Below are positions 44,071-52,875 of a stretch of DNA of 64,000 nucleotides, piece by piece; positions within the stretch are counted from its first letter, which is position 1; each line of letters opens with the position of its first letter. Made by a program: the position numbers and the translations under genes. The DNA comes from Oceanobacillus piezotolerans (GTDB lineage Bacteria; Bacillota; Bacilli; Bacillales; Amphibacillaceae). The stretch is from assembly GCF_003665065.1 (NCBI RefSeq), contig NZ_RCHR01000001.1, positions 496,001-560,000 on the forward strand, written 5' to 3'. The notes below the pieces were generated by a model. It worked only from the letters and a program-made list of their open reading frames with translations. It was not told where the DNA came from and did no database searches.

Positions 44071-45336
44071 ATGGACACCATTACTAAAGCCTATCAACTC
44101 ATCGAAGATCAACATGCAGAAGAGGCAGTGGATCTGCTTAATCGCTATGTTAAAGAGGCAAACGACAATGAGAAATTCATGATAGCACAAATGTACATAC
44201 AGCTGGGATTTTATGAAGATGCAAGTGACTTGTTACATGAACTCTTAAATAAATACCCAACCGAAACAGAAATTAAGATAACATTAGCCGATATTTATAT
44301 AGAATTGGAACAAGATGAACAGGCAATACAATTATTAGTAGAAATCAAAAAAGATGACCCCTCATATTTACAATCACTCATTCAACTTGCTGACCTTTAT
44401 CAAGCACAGGGGTTATTCGAAGTTGCTGAACAGAAGCTTTTAGAAGCTAAAACCATTGCTCCTAATGAGTTGGTTATCGACTTTGCCTTAGGGGAGTTAT
44501 ATTTTTCAATTGGCGAATACCAACATGCCATTATATATTATGAAAAAGTAATCTTGGAAAAGGAAGAAATTGGTTCCATATCAATTAATAGTCGTTTAGG
44601 AGAAGCTTATGCAGCCTCAGGTGAATATGAAAAAGCATTAACCTATTTTAAAGAAGATGATAATACGGATCCTGACCGTTTGTTTAAATACGGATTTACT
44701 GCTTTCCAAGCGGATCGAATAGATATTGCTATTCATGCATGGGAGCATGTTATTGAACTGGATGCCTACTACCATACAGTATATTATCATCTTGCCAGGG
44801 CTTATGAAGAAGAAGGCCGAATAGATGAAGCTTTTGAGACAGCAATGAAAGGGATTAATATGGACGAATACCATAAGGAATTATACTTTCTTGCAAGCAC
44901 TTTGGCGCATAAACTTGGACAAACTGAAAAGAGTATTGAATTAGTTAAACAATCTGTAGCGTTAGATGCAGACTATAAGGAAGCAGTGCTGTTTCTAGTG
45001 GAACAATATAAAAAGAACGAAGACCAAGAGGCAGTCATTGACCTCCTCTTGGAAATTAAAAAGATGGGGGCTGATGATTCCCTTTATGATTGGGAATTAG
45101 CCCGAGCCTACAATGAAAATGAATCTTATGATGATGCATTAAAATGCTACCAAGAAGCATATAATAGTTTAAATCAGGATAGTGACTTCGTGAAAGAATA
45201 CGGTTATTTTTTAACTGAAGAAGGGAGGATACAAGAGGCAATTAGAGTCTTTCAGAATTATATGAGCTTAGAACCATTAGACGGGGAAGTTGAAGCGTTT
45301 TTAAATCGTTTAAGACTGTCACAAGACCAACTGTAG
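44071..45336 (+). CDS. ypiA: TPR-repeat protein YpiA
   Basis: 421 residues made almost wholly of tetratricopeptide repeats, about 34 residues each, for example ELYFSIGEYQHAIIYYEKVI and HLARAYEEEGRIDEAFETAMKGI. It has no signal peptide or membrane helix, so it is a cytoplasmic protein-protein scaffold. ATG 44071 or ATG 44062 could be the start; the first has GAAAGGA 9-10 bases upstream. The open frame back to 43960 is not conserved. It lies between aroA and ypiB, as in B. subtilis. Its partner is unknown. Confidence 0.88.
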   Translation: MDTITKAYQLIEDQHAEEAVDLLNRYVKEANDNEKFMIAQMYIQLGFYEDASDLLHELLNKYPTETEIKITLADIYIELEQDEQAIQLLVEIKKDDPSYLQSLIQLADLYQAQGLFEVAEQKLLEAKTIAPNELVIDFALGELYFSIGEYQHAIIYYEKVILEKEEIGSISINSRLGEAYAASGEYEKALTYFKEDDNTDPDRLFKYGFTAFQADRIDIAIHAWEHVIELDAYYHTVYYHLARAYEEEGRIDEAFETAMKGINMDEYHKELYFLASTLAHKLGQTEKSIELVKQSVALDADYKEAVLFLVEQYKKNEDQEAVIDLLLEIKKMGADDSLYDWELARAYNENESYDDALKCYQEAYNSLNQDSDFVKEYGYFLTEEGRIQEAIRVFQNYMSLEPLDGEVEAFLNRLRLSQDQL

Positions 45337-45372
45337 ATTGGTTAAAATGATTAAATGAAGGAGGAAAAATTA

Positions 45373-45948
45373 ATGAATACTCCTGTCTCCGTAAAAGAAA
45401 AAAAGAATTTTATCCAATGGTTTTTAAAACATTATCAGCTAAAGAAAAGGGAGAGTGTGTGGATTCTCAACTATATCTTAAACCATAAGCAAATTTTAGA
45501 GAATGTTCACTTTGTAAGAGATGTGAAATTTTGCCCAAGAGGAATTATTATGACATCACAATGTTCTTCAGAAGTTCCTTTTCGCTTTTATAAAAATCAT
45601 TTAGTAACGACAGATGCGGAAAAATCATTTCATGACATTCGATTAAATCAGGACGAAGATTTATATATCCAGCTTAATTTTCTAAATTCGCAGCAAGATC
45701 CGAATTACGTAATAGTTCTCGAGGAAAATCCATTTGTCCCAGAAGATTACTTAATAACAAGCAAAGACAAAGTGCTGGCCAAACAGCTTTTGGAACAGAC
45801 GCTGTTTGAATCGAAAAAGATAAAACTACAAAAAGAGATTGACTTGGCATTAGATGAATTAGATCAAGAAAAGTTTAAGAGTTTAGCTGATGAATTAAAC
45901 CGTCTTGAGGCGGCTTATCTTAATCAACCTAAATTGCAAAAGCAATAG
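45373..45948 (+). CDS. ypiB: YpiB, UPF0302 family protein
   Basis: 191-residue soluble protein of the UPF0302/YpiB family: FIQWFLKHYQLKKRESVWILNYIL, then VHFVRDVKFCPRGI and RFYKNHLVTTDAEKSFHDIR. The C-terminal helical segment is charged (LDELDQEKFKSLADELNRLE). ATG 45373 has AAGGAGG 9 bases upstream; ATG 45355 is upstream of that site. Its function is not well established. It lies in the ypiA-ypiB-ypiF-qcr order and ends in a terminator. Confidence 0.9.
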   Translation: MNTPVSVKEKKNFIQWFLKHYQLKKRESVWILNYILNHKQILENVHFVRDVKFCPRGIIMTSQCSSEVPFRFYKNHLVTTDAEKSFHDIRLNQDEDLYIQLNFLNSQQDPNYVIVLEENPFVPEDYLITSKDKVLAKQLLEQTLFESKKIKLQKEIDLALDELDQEKFKSLADELNRLEAAYLNQPKLQKQ

Positions 45949-45962
45949 GTTGATTTTTTTTG
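45922..45962 (+). terminator. Intrinsic terminator at the ypiB end
   Basis: AATCAACCT-A-AATTGC pairs with GCAAT-AGGTTGATT, followed by a long T-run. The stem covers the stop codon. Confidence 0.85.
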
Positions 45963-46077
45963 ATTATGTTTATTATAGAGAATTATGTCATTTTAAGTAA
46001 ACGCTATCTTGCCAACTTTTTCTAATTAAGATAATATTGAATGTAGAAGTTCATTTACATAGAAGGGGGAGAACAGG

Positions 46078-46530
46078 ATGCGGTGGCATAAAACAGATGT
46101 CTCTCAATACGTAGAAGCAAAGGAGTATATTGACTCCGCAGTAATCCCTTTGATTTCTTTAGACTTTAGTCTGGATATCGAGAAAAATGCCGCACAAAAT
46201 GAAATCCTGGAAATATTAGCTAGTCAATTGGAAAGAGAGTTAACTGGCCGATTGATGCTAGTTCCTAGTTACTACTACATTAAAACAGGCAACCGGGAAG
46301 TGGAGATTAGTAGACTTAATAATTGGGTGGAACATATAAAAACCCAACCATTTAGACATGTGTTTTTCTTGACATTTGATTCAGCATGGAAAAAAGAAGA
46401 ACAAGCATTACAAGGATCTCTAATTTGGCTGCCGGGAATACAATCAGGGGAAATTAATTCTAAAGAAATGCAAGGGATGGTACGAGAGCAAGTCGTTCAG
46501 ATCGGTGAATTGATTCGATCATATTGGTAA
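46078..46530 (+). CDS. ypiF: YpiF, DUF2487 family protein
   Basis: 150-residue soluble protein. MRWHKTDVSQYVEAKEYIDSAVIPL starts it, followed by LEREL, PSYYY and HVFFLTFDSAW segments. This matches the small DUF2487 (YpiF) family that stands before qcrA in Bacilli. GGGGGAG precedes the ATG. There is no membrane segment and no enzyme motif. The steady link to the bc complex suggests a respiratory or assembly role, but this is only inferred. Confidence 0.85.
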   Translation: MRWHKTDVSQYVEAKEYIDSAVIPLISLDFSLDIEKNAAQNEILEILASQLERELTGRLMLVPSYYYIKTGNREVEISRLNNWVEHIKTQPFRHVFFLTFDSAWKKEEQALQGSLIWLPGIQSGEINSKEMQGMVREQVVQIGELIRSYW

Positions 46531-46594
46531 TAAACATAATATTTATAAAAGTAATTATTTCATACAATTGCTGGACTTGCTTTAAGGTTATTTA

Positions 46595-46623
46595 TTGACC
46601 GAATAAATAGATTACGCTATCAT
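46595..46623 (+). promoter_or_regulatory. Probable sigma-A promoter of qcrABC
   Basis: TTGACC (46595-46600), 17-base spacer, TATCAT (46618-46623), 66 bases before qcrA. Hexamers match 5 of 6 each. Confidence 0.6.
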
Positions 46624-46689
46624 TGGAATTGTCCTAGTATTTTGTAAAAATGTACATGTCTGTGATTACCTAAAAGGGGGGGAAGATTC

Positions 46690-47202
46690 ATGAGCAACAA
46701 AAAGCAACAGGTATCCCGAAGACAGTTTCTTAATTATACGCTTACAGGTGTTGGGGGATTTATGGCAGCAGGGTTATTAGTTTCTCCTTTGCGTATGGCT
46801 ATTGATCCTGTATTAAAACACTCATCTTCTGGAGATTTTGTGAATGTAGGAATTTCTGTAGATGAGATTAATGATACACCACAACGTATTGATTGGACTG
46901 TGGAACAAGTAGATGGCTGGTATAAATCGGAGCCAAGTCGTTCTGCTTGGGTTTATAAAGATGAGAATGGGGATGTAGTGGCATTGTCCCCGATCTGTAC
47001 ACACCTAGGCTGTGTTGTATCTTGGGAGGGCAGCGATCAGCACCCAGATCACTTCTATTGCCCATGTCACAATGGGCTATATACCAAAGACGGGGTCAAT
47101 GTACCAGGAACACCGCCATTGGCACCATTACCTGTGTATGAACAAGAAATAAGAGATGGTATTCTATTCTTAGGGAATCCGATAGAAAGAGAGGGGGCGT
47201 AA
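46690..47202 (+). CDS. qcrA: Menaquinol:cytochrome c reductase Rieske subunit QcrA
   Basis: 170-residue iron-sulfur subunit of the bc complex. The N-terminus has a twin-arginine-like SRRQFLNY followed by a hydrophobic helix (about 16-34), so it is exported folded with its cluster. The [2Fe-2S] ligands are in CTHLGC and CPCHNG (about residues 108-134). It passes electrons from menaquinol to the cytochrome c part. AAGGGGGGG precedes the ATG. First gene of the qcrABC operon. Confidence 0.95.
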   Translation: MSNKKQQVSRRQFLNYTLTGVGGFMAAGLLVSPLRMAIDPVLKHSSSGDFVNVGISVDEINDTPQRIDWTVEQVDGWYKSEPSRSAWVYKDENGDVVALSPICTHLGCVVSWEGSDQHPDHFYCPCHNGLYTKDGVNVPGTPPLAPLPVYEQEIRDGILFLGNPIEREGA

Positions 47203-47208
47203 TAACTT

Positions 47209-47883
47209 ATGTTGCAGAAAGTTTATGATTGGATAGATGAACGGATAGATATTACGCCTATTTGGCGCGATATTGCTGACCATGAAGTACCCGAACATGT
47301 TAATCCCGCTCATCACTTTTCCGCATTTGTATACTGTTTTGGCGGTTTAACATTTTTTGTAACCGTTATTCAAATTTTATCAGGTATGTTCCTAACCATG
47401 TATTACGTGCCGGATATTGAAAATGCTTGGAAATCAGTTTACTACTTACAAACAGAAGTTGCGCATGCGCAGATTGTACGTGGTATGCACCACTGGGGCG
47501 CTAGTGTCGTTATCGTTATGCTATTATTACATACATTACGGGTATTTTTCCAAGGGGCATATAAGAAACCTCGTGAGCTTAACTGGATAGTTGGAGTGTT
47601 GATCTTTTTTGTTATGCTTGGTTTAGGTTTCACTGGATACTTGCTGCCTTGGGATAATAAAGCATACTTCGCGACACAAGTTGGTCTCGAGATTGCTGGA
47701 CAAGTTCCATTCATTGGAGAGCAATTGAGAATCTTATTAGCGGGTGATGCAACAATAGTTGGTGCACAAACTCTGACACGATTCTTTGCCATTCATGTGT
47801 TCTTCTTGCCAGCAGCTTTATTTGGACTTTTAGCTGTACACTTTATTCTAATTCGAAGACAAGGTATCTCAGGACCATTATAA
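47209..47883 (+). CDS. qcrB: Menaquinol:cytochrome c reductase cytochrome b subunit QcrB
   Basis: 224-residue b6-type cytochrome with four membrane helices. Heme ligand histidines appear as GMHHWGASVVIVMLLLHTLR and in the fourth helix (FAIHVFFLPAALFGLLAVHF). LPWDNKAYFATQV follows the third helix. A cysteine that would bind the extra c-type heme near the N-terminal helix (VYCFGG) is present. It starts 6 bases after qcrA; qcrC follows after a GGAGGGG ribosome binding site. Confidence 0.95.
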   Translation: MLQKVYDWIDERIDITPIWRDIADHEVPEHVNPAHHFSAFVYCFGGLTFFVTVIQILSGMFLTMYYVPDIENAWKSVYYLQTEVAHAQIVRGMHHWGASVVIVMLLLHTLRVFFQGAYKKPRELNWIVGVLIFFVMLGLGFTGYLLPWDNKAYFATQVGLEIAGQVPFIGEQLRILLAGDATIVGAQTLTRFFAIHVFFLPAALFGLLAVHFILIRRQGISGPL

Positions 47884-47901
47884 AAAGGAGGGGAAAGCGA
47901 G

Positions 47902-48681
47902 ATGCATAAGGGTAAAGGTATGAAATTTGTAGGTGATTCCCGAATCTCTGCAGAAAGAAAATCACAAATACCTAAAGATTATTCAGAGTATCCTGGCAGA
48001 ACAGAAGCTTTTTGGCCCAACTTTTTATTAAAAGAATGGTTGGTAGGTGCAGTATTTTTAGTTGGATTTCTTACATTAACATTGATTCATCCTTCCCCAT
48101 TGGAAGGAATGGCTGATCCAACTAATGCCTCCTATATACCATTGCCAGATTGGTACTTTTTATTCTTATATGAACTATTGAAATATCAATTTGCAAGTGG
48201 AGACTATATTCTATTAGGGCTTCTTGTCCTTCCAGGTTTAGCTTTTGGTGCGCTTCTTTTAGCGCCATTCTTAGATAATGGGCCAGGACGCAGACCAAAA
48301 CAACGACCAGTTGCGGTTGGGATGATGATTCTTGCATTGGTTTCCGTTATTTTCTTAACATGGCAATCTGTTCATGTAGTCGACTGGGAAGCGCGCGGAG
48401 AAGCAAATAAACCTGTTCCTGAATCGGAAGTTGCGGTTGATACAGAGCATGAAGGCTATGCAGCCTATGAAGCAAACTGTATGACCTGTCATGGTGCCGA
48501 GTTAGAAGGTGGGTCAGCTGCTCCTACACTAGTCGGCATTGAATATACTGCTGAAGAGATTCAAACAATCGCTAAAGAAGGTACGGGCAATATGCCTGCC
48601 GGATTGTTTACTGGTTCTGATGAAGAACTTGAACAGCTTGCTGATTTTATAATTAGTGTGAATGAATCTGCTGCAGAATAA
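47902..48681 (+). CDS. qcrC: Menaquinol:cytochrome c reductase cytochrome b/c subunit QcrC
   Basis: 259-residue fusion of a subunit IV-like membrane part (three helices, about 45-65, 90-120 and 130-150, with PLPDWYFLFLYELLKY) and a C-terminal cytochrome c domain. The heme c site is CMTCH near residue 195, with a distal methionine in GNMPAGLF. Together with QcrA and QcrB it forms the Bacillus-type bc complex. Heme attachment depends on the Res proteins encoded at the start of this window. A terminator follows. Confidence 0.95.
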   Translation: MHKGKGMKFVGDSRISAERKSQIPKDYSEYPGRTEAFWPNFLLKEWLVGAVFLVGFLTLTLIHPSPLEGMADPTNASYIPLPDWYFLFLYELLKYQFASGDYILLGLLVLPGLAFGALLLAPFLDNGPGRRPKQRPVAVGMMILALVSVIFLTWQSVHVVDWEARGEANKPVPESEVAVDTEHEGYAAYEANCMTCHGAELEGGSAAPTLVGIEYTAEEIQTIAKEGTGNMPAGLFTGSDEELEQLADFIISVNESAAE

Positions 48682-48696
48682 TGATTTCAGTTAAAG

Positions 48697-48733
48697 AACA
48701 CCTTGCCAAACATTTTGGTATAGGTGTTTTTTC
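48697..48733 (+). terminator. Intrinsic terminator after qcrC
   Basis: AACACCT (48697-48703) and AGGTGTT (48722-48728), with partial inner pairing, followed by TTTTC. Confidence 0.8.
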
Positions 48734-48753
48734 TCTAAAGAGAGGGTAAATCC

Positions 48754-49329
48754 ATGATTAAATACATATTACTTGATAAACGATTCTTAATTGCGTTATT
48801 TCTAATAAACTTTCTTGGAACCATTTATGGCTATATCTGGTACGAAAGCCAGCTTGCTATAACTCCTGATATATTCTTGATATTTGTACCGGATAGTCCC
48901 ACCGCTACTCTGTTTTTTACTATCTTTTTATTTTTCTTTATTTTCAACAGAAATGTACCATATATAGAAGCGTTAGCAATTATCACTTTATTTAAATATG
49001 GAATTTGGGCAGTTGTGATGAATCTTCTTACATTAGTCGTCCAAGGAAACCTTCACTGGACTGGATATATGCTAATGGCTTCTCATTTAGCGATGGCCAT
49101 ACAGGGTCTTTTGTATGCTCCTTTTTATAAGATAAAGCTACGTCATATTGTAATTGCCGCAATATGGACCTTACATAATGATGTGATTGATTATGTGTTT
49201 GGGATGATGCCAATCTACTCTTCCCTAACCGATTATATGAGTGAGATAGGTTATTTTACATTTTGGCTTAGTATTTTGTCTATATTCATTGCGTACTATT
49301 TAACAATAAAGAAAAGGGATGTCCTATAA
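48754..49329 (+). CDS. ypjA: YpjA, DUF1405 family membrane protein
   Basis: 191-residue membrane protein with about six helices, matching YpjA (DUF1405) in size and place after qcrC. Polar pieces inside the membrane region are shared with the family: FGTIYGYIWYE-like near the start (here NFLGTIYGYIWYESQL), LFKYGIWAVVMN, and HNDVIDYVFGMMP near residue 152. AGAGAGGG precedes the ATG. No function is established; proximity to the bc complex suggests a membrane or respiratory link. Confidence 0.85.
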   Translation: MIKYILLDKRFLIALFLINFLGTIYGYIWYESQLAITPDIFLIFVPDSPTATLFFTIFLFFFIFNRNVPYIEALAIITLFKYGIWAVVMNLLTLVVQGNLHWTGYMLMASHLAMAIQGLLYAPFYKIKLRHIVIAAIWTLHNDVIDYVFGMMPIYSSLTDYMSEIGYFTFWLSILSIFIAYYLTIKKRDVL

Positions 49330-49470
49330 AATAATAGTGTTATTAACAAAACTCGTAACATATAATTATAAATAAAATAAGTATCTGCATGAGATAAAGT
49401 AACCTACGTTTCAATGCTGTCCATTCAGCATACCCTCTAATGCACAAGAGAAAAACGTGAGGTGATCTCT

Positions 49471-49731
49471 ATGGAAAAGAGGAAGTTCTTGCAGAAAGTG
49501 TGGTTACTGGCATCGTTCATAGGGATTTTCATTATTTATCTATTCGGAATTATTACTATCCATGCTAATTCGTTACTAGTTACTGGAGAAGAAAAGACGT
49601 CTAATTTAACACCATTTATATGGTCCGTCCTCATAATCGGCGGAAGCATAGTAGTAGTATTATCCTATGTTAGTTGGAGAAAATACAAAGGCCAGAAAAG
49701 AAAAAAGCAGCGCGACAAAATAATTGACTAA
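49471..49731 (+). CDS. Very short YpjB-like membrane protein
   Basis: 86 residues: an N-terminal hydrophobic segment (about 10-28), a short outer loop, a second helix (about 48-66) and a basic tail starting SWRKYKGQKRKK. It stands where the sporulation protein ypjB lies in B. subtilis, between ypjA and ypjC. The last helix plus YVSWRKYKG resembles the end of YpjB, but YpjB has roughly 260 residues with a large outer domain that is absent here. GAGGTGAT supports ATG 49471. Possibly a reduced YpjB; position carries much of this call. Confidence 0.5.
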   Translation: MEKRKFLQKVWLLASFIGIFIIYLFGIITIHANSLLVTGEEKTSNLTPFIWSVLIIGGSIVVVLSYVSWRKYKGQKRKKQRDKIID

Positions 49732-49785
49732 CCTTATATTATTGACTAAAATTGACCATAAGGACACTTAAATGGAGGAATGTAA

Positions 49786-50463
49786 ATGCTAGGGTATATA
49801 ATATATTTTGCTCTGTTAATTCTTATTCCCTTATGGGCACAAGGGAAGGTAAAAAGTACCTATAAGAAATATTCACAGAAACCTACCTCTTCCTATTTAA
49901 CAGGTGTGGAGGTCGCTCGTAAAATTCTGGATGATAATGGGTTATACGATGTGCATATTGAAGAAACGAGAGGCATGTTATCAGACCACTACGATCCGCG
50001 TAAAAAAGTAGTTAGACTATCTACTGATAACTACCATGGTCGTTCTATGGCAGCATCAGCTGTTGCCGCACACGAAGTAGGGCACGCAATCCAAGATCAA
50101 CAGGAGTATGCGTTCCTGAGATTTCGCAGTGCATTAGTACCAGTAGCTAATCTGGGATCGAATTTGTCAATGATTCTAATTATTGCCGGAATAATCTTTA
50201 GTGCTGCTGATTGGATTCTATTAGGAATCATCTTTATGTCTGCAGCTGTATTATTCCAGCTTGTTACACTGCCTGTTGAATTCGATGCTTCTAATCGAGC
50301 AATGGCACAGCTTGTTTCAAGTGGAGTGATCCGAAATAATGAAGAGCGGGAAACGAAGAAAGTGTTAAACGCGGCGGCAATGACTTATGTAGCGGCTGCA
50401 TTAACAGCACTTCTAGAGCTTGGAAGATTTGTATTAATATACTTATCAACAAGAGAAGAATAG
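49786..50463 (+). CDS. YugP-like zinc metallopeptidase
   Basis: 225-residue membrane peptidase of the Zn_protease_2 (YugP) family. An N-terminal helix, then the soluble part DPRKKVVRLS and the zinc motif AAHEVGHAIQDQ (HExxH) near residue 98. After it come two or three membrane helices and LPVEFDASNRAM, where the third metal ligand is expected. TGGAGGAATG contains the ribosome binding site. Its substrate is not known. It converges on ypjC with a shared terminator. Confidence 0.9.
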   Translation: MLGYIIYFALLILIPLWAQGKVKSTYKKYSQKPTSSYLTGVEVARKILDDNGLYDVHIEETRGMLSDHYDPRKKVVRLSTDNYHGRSMAASAVAAHEVGHAIQDQQEYAFLRFRSALVPVANLGSNLSMILIIAGIIFSAADWILLGIIFMSAAVLFQLVTLPVEFDASNRAMAQLVSSGVIRNNEERETKKVLNAAAMTYVAAALTALLELGRFVLIYLSTREE

Positions 50464-50496
50464 AAAAAGGATGGCGAATTGCCATCCTTTTTCTAT
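50462..50496. terminator. Bidirectional terminator between the YugP-like gene and ypjC
   Basis: AGAAAAAGGATGGC (50462-50475) and GCCATCCTTTTTCT (50481-50494) form a perfect 14-bp stem with a 5-base loop. A-run and T-run flanks serve both strands. Confidence 0.92.
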
Positions 50497-51368
50497 TCTT
50501 CATTTAGTGGTTTTTTATTTTCGTCGAGCGTAAAACCTTCTCCTAAAACATCATGAACGGTCGTAACAGCAACAAATGCATGTGGATCGAGACTGTTAAT
50601 GATACTTTTTAAGCGGAATAGCTCGTTTCTGGCAACGATACAATAAAGAACGTCACGTTGTTCTCCAGAGTAACTGCCTCGTCCATTTAATACAGTAACC
50701 CCACGATCCATATCTTTCATAATTTTTGCTGCAATTTCATTACTATGCTCTGAAATAATAGTGGCGCCTTTAGCTGAATATGCCCCTTCTTGCAATAGGT
50801 CAATTACTCTTGCTCCGACATAGACTGCAACTAAGGTGTACATTCCTTCTTGTAAGTCCAGAATTAAAAAAATGGAGGTGGTAATAACAACTAAGTCAAA
50901 TAAAAACATGGTTCTACCCATGGTCCAACCAGCAAATTTATTGACAAGGCGGGCAATAATATCTACACCACCAGTTGTTCCACCATATTTAAATATAATT
51001 CCTAGTCCTACACCGATAAATACACCAGCAAATAAAGCAACTAATAGCATATCGTTATGCAGGTGAATTTGAAATTGATAAGTTTGGAAGATGCTTAAAA
51101 ATACAGAAACTGCTACAGTACCAATAATCGTGTATAAAAATGTTCTTCGGCCGATGAATTTCCAGCCGATAATGAATAAGGGGATATTTAAGACTATATT
51201 AGAAATAGCTGGATCAATTTCCCATAGGAAATAAAGCAGTAACGTAATACCAGTAAATCCGCCCTCGCCAAGATTGTGCTGCATATTAAAATGAACGATA
51301 CCAAATGAATATATAGCAGAGCCTAAAAGAATATATAAGATATTCTTAATTCTTAACCCGAAAACCAT
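50493..51368 (-). CDS. ypjC: YitT-family membrane protein YpjC
   Basis: 291-residue protein on the minus strand with five or six helices (DUF161) and a C-terminal DUF2179 domain (about 220-285, with MDRGVTVLNGRGSYSGEQRDVLYCIV). This is the standard YitT/YpjC build. ATG 51368 is used because TTTGGAGGG lies before it; the upstream ATG 51392 is in front of that site. Function unknown; related domains may bind a nucleotide ligand. Divergent from ypjD. Confidence 0.9.
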   Translation of the reverse strand: MVFGLRIKNILYILLGSAIYSFGIVHFNMQHNLGEGGFTGITLLLYFLWEIDPAISNIVLNIPLFIIGWKFIGRRTFLYTIIGTVAVSVFLSIFQTYQFQIHLHNDMLLVALFAGVFIGVGLGIIFKYGGTTGGVDIIARLVNKFAGWTMGRTMFLFDLVVITTSIFLILDLQEGMYTLVAVYVGARVIDLLQEGAYSAKGATIISEHSNEIAAKIMKDMDRGVTVLNGRGSYSGEQRDVLYCIVARNELFRLKSIINSLDPHAFVAVTTVHDVLGEGFTLDENKKPLNEE

Positions 51369-51585
51369 GTAAAACCCTCCAAACTTTTCCATTACCTTTA
51401 AATACTATTTCATTATAGTCATTTAATCCGTTTTGAACAAATGATTAGATAAACAACCTTCTGACCTGAGCTAATTTCTCGACTTAATACTTTTGGCTTG
51501 AAATCGTTTATAGTTCCAGTCTTGTTCCTTTAATGATAAAAGCATAGAGATTCAGATTAATTACCTCTAATGTAAAGTAAATGAT

Positions 51586-51614
51586 TTGTCAAAAGAGTAA
51601 CAATTAGCTAACAT
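51586..51614 (+). promoter_or_regulatory. Probable sigma-A promoter of the ypjD-dapB cluster
   Basis: TTGTCA (51586-51591), 17-base spacer, TAACAT (51609-51614), 44 bases before the ypjD ATG. Fair match. Confidence 0.45.
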
Positions 51615-51657
51615 GAGAGAAGGAGAATAGTAGAACAGGAAGGAGTTAGCACTCATT

Positions 51658-51984
51658 ATGACTGTCTATAACACAAAAGAAATTCAAGAAAGAGTAGATC
51701 TTTATATTTCACAATACAAAGAAGGTTATTTTTCTCCGCTTAGTATGGTTGCAAGATTAGCGGAGGAAACTGGCGAATTAGCAAGAGAAGTTAATCATTA
51801 TTATGGGGAAAAACCAAAGAAAGATACAGAGAAAGAAAAATCTATCGAAGAAGAGCTTGGCGATGTTATTTTTGTGATCGCTAGCTTTGCAAACTCCTTA
51901 AACATTGATTTATCCGAATCCTTCAATTTGGCAATGACTAAATTTGAAACAAGAGATAAGGATCGATGGACGAAAAAGGATTGA
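51658..51984 (+). CDS. ypjD: MazG-like nucleotide pyrophosphohydrolase YpjD
   Basis: 108-residue all-helical MazG-type enzyme, expected to hydrolyse nucleoside triphosphates to monophosphate and pyrophosphate as a house-cleaning step. The metal-binding glutamates are in LAEETGELAREVNH (ExxE) and EEELGDVIFV (ExxD). The end TRDKDRWTKKD matches YpjD. First gene of a run with dapB, bshA, cca, birA and dinG. AGGAAGGAG lies 12-13 bases before the ATG, a slightly long spacing. Confidence 0.92.
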   Translation: MTVYNTKEIQERVDLYISQYKEGYFSPLSMVARLAEETGELAREVNHYYGEKPKKDTEKEKSIEEELGDVIFVIASFANSLNIDLSESFNLAMTKFETRDKDRWTKKD

Positions 51985-52059
51985 TTAGGGCATAAGAAAC
52001 CTTAAACTAATACAGTACCAAGATTTTCACCACCTACTGTAGACAAAGGAGAAGTTTAA

Positions 52060-52851
52060 ATGATAAATATAATAATTGCAGGACCACGTGGAAAAATGGG
52101 GAAAGCGGCTATTAACATGATTTGTGGAGAAGATACATTTCGCTTAGTGGCTTGTATAGATAGAATAAATAATGGTAAAACATTAAAGGAAATAGATGGT
52201 TTGCCAAATTTGGATATTCCTATTTATGATGATGCCGAAGTTTGTTTTCAATCGACGAATGCAGATGTATTTGTTGATTTGACAATTCCTGAGGTTGGAT
52301 TTTTACATACAAAGGCAGCTATTAAACAAGGTATTCGCCCGGTGGTTGGTACTTCAGGCTTTACTTCCGAGCAAATTGCAGAGTTAAAACTACTAGTAAA
52401 AGATAATAACATTGGTGGTATCATTGCTCCTAATTTTGCAATCGGTGCTGTTCTAATGATGAAATTTGCACAAATGGCTGCAAAATATCTTCCAGATGTT
52501 GAAATAATTGAAAAACATCATGACAACAAACTCGATGCTCCTTCTGGCACTGCAATTAAAACAGCGGAGTTAATTCGTGAAGTAAGAGGATATAAGAAAC
52601 AGGGTCACCCAGAGGAGAAGGAAACGATTAATGGTGCAAGAGGTGGAGAATTAGACGGTATGCGAATTCATAGTGTTCGATTACCAGGACTTGTTGCTCA
52701 CCAAGAGGTCGTGTTCGGCGGAGCTGGGCAGACATTGTCCATTAAGCATGATTCGCTAAATCGCAGTTCTTTTATGGACGGTATTAAGTTTTCTATACAT
52801 AAATCAATGGATTTAGATGAACTTGTATATGGATTAGAGAATATTATTTAA
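52060..52851 (+). CDS. dapB: 4-hydroxy-tetrahydrodipicolinate reductase
   Basis: 263-residue enzyme of the lysine, diaminopimelate and dipicolinate pathway. NAD(P) loop IAGPRGKMGKAAI at the N-terminus, VVGTSGFT near residue 95, and the catalytic motif EIIEKHHDNKLDAPSGTA near residue 150. AAAGGAG precedes the ATG. A stem TACAGTA (52011-52017) / TACTGTA (52035-52041) lies in its leader. bshA follows 24 bases later; mgsA and bshB1, found here in B. subtilis, are absent. Confidence 0.95.
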   Translation: MINIIIAGPRGKMGKAAINMICGEDTFRLVACIDRINNGKTLKEIDGLPNLDIPIYDDAEVCFQSTNADVFVDLTIPEVGFLHTKAAIKQGIRPVVGTSGFTSEQIAELKLLVKDNNIGGIIAPNFAIGAVLMMKFAQMAAKYLPDVEIIEKHHDNKLDAPSGTAIKTAELIREVRGYKKQGHPEEKETINGARGGELDGMRIHSVRLPGLVAHQEVVFGGAGQTLSIKHDSLNRSSFMDGIKFSIHKSMDLDELVYGLENII

Positions 52852-52875
52852 ACTTTCAAGGAAGCGAATGATTTT

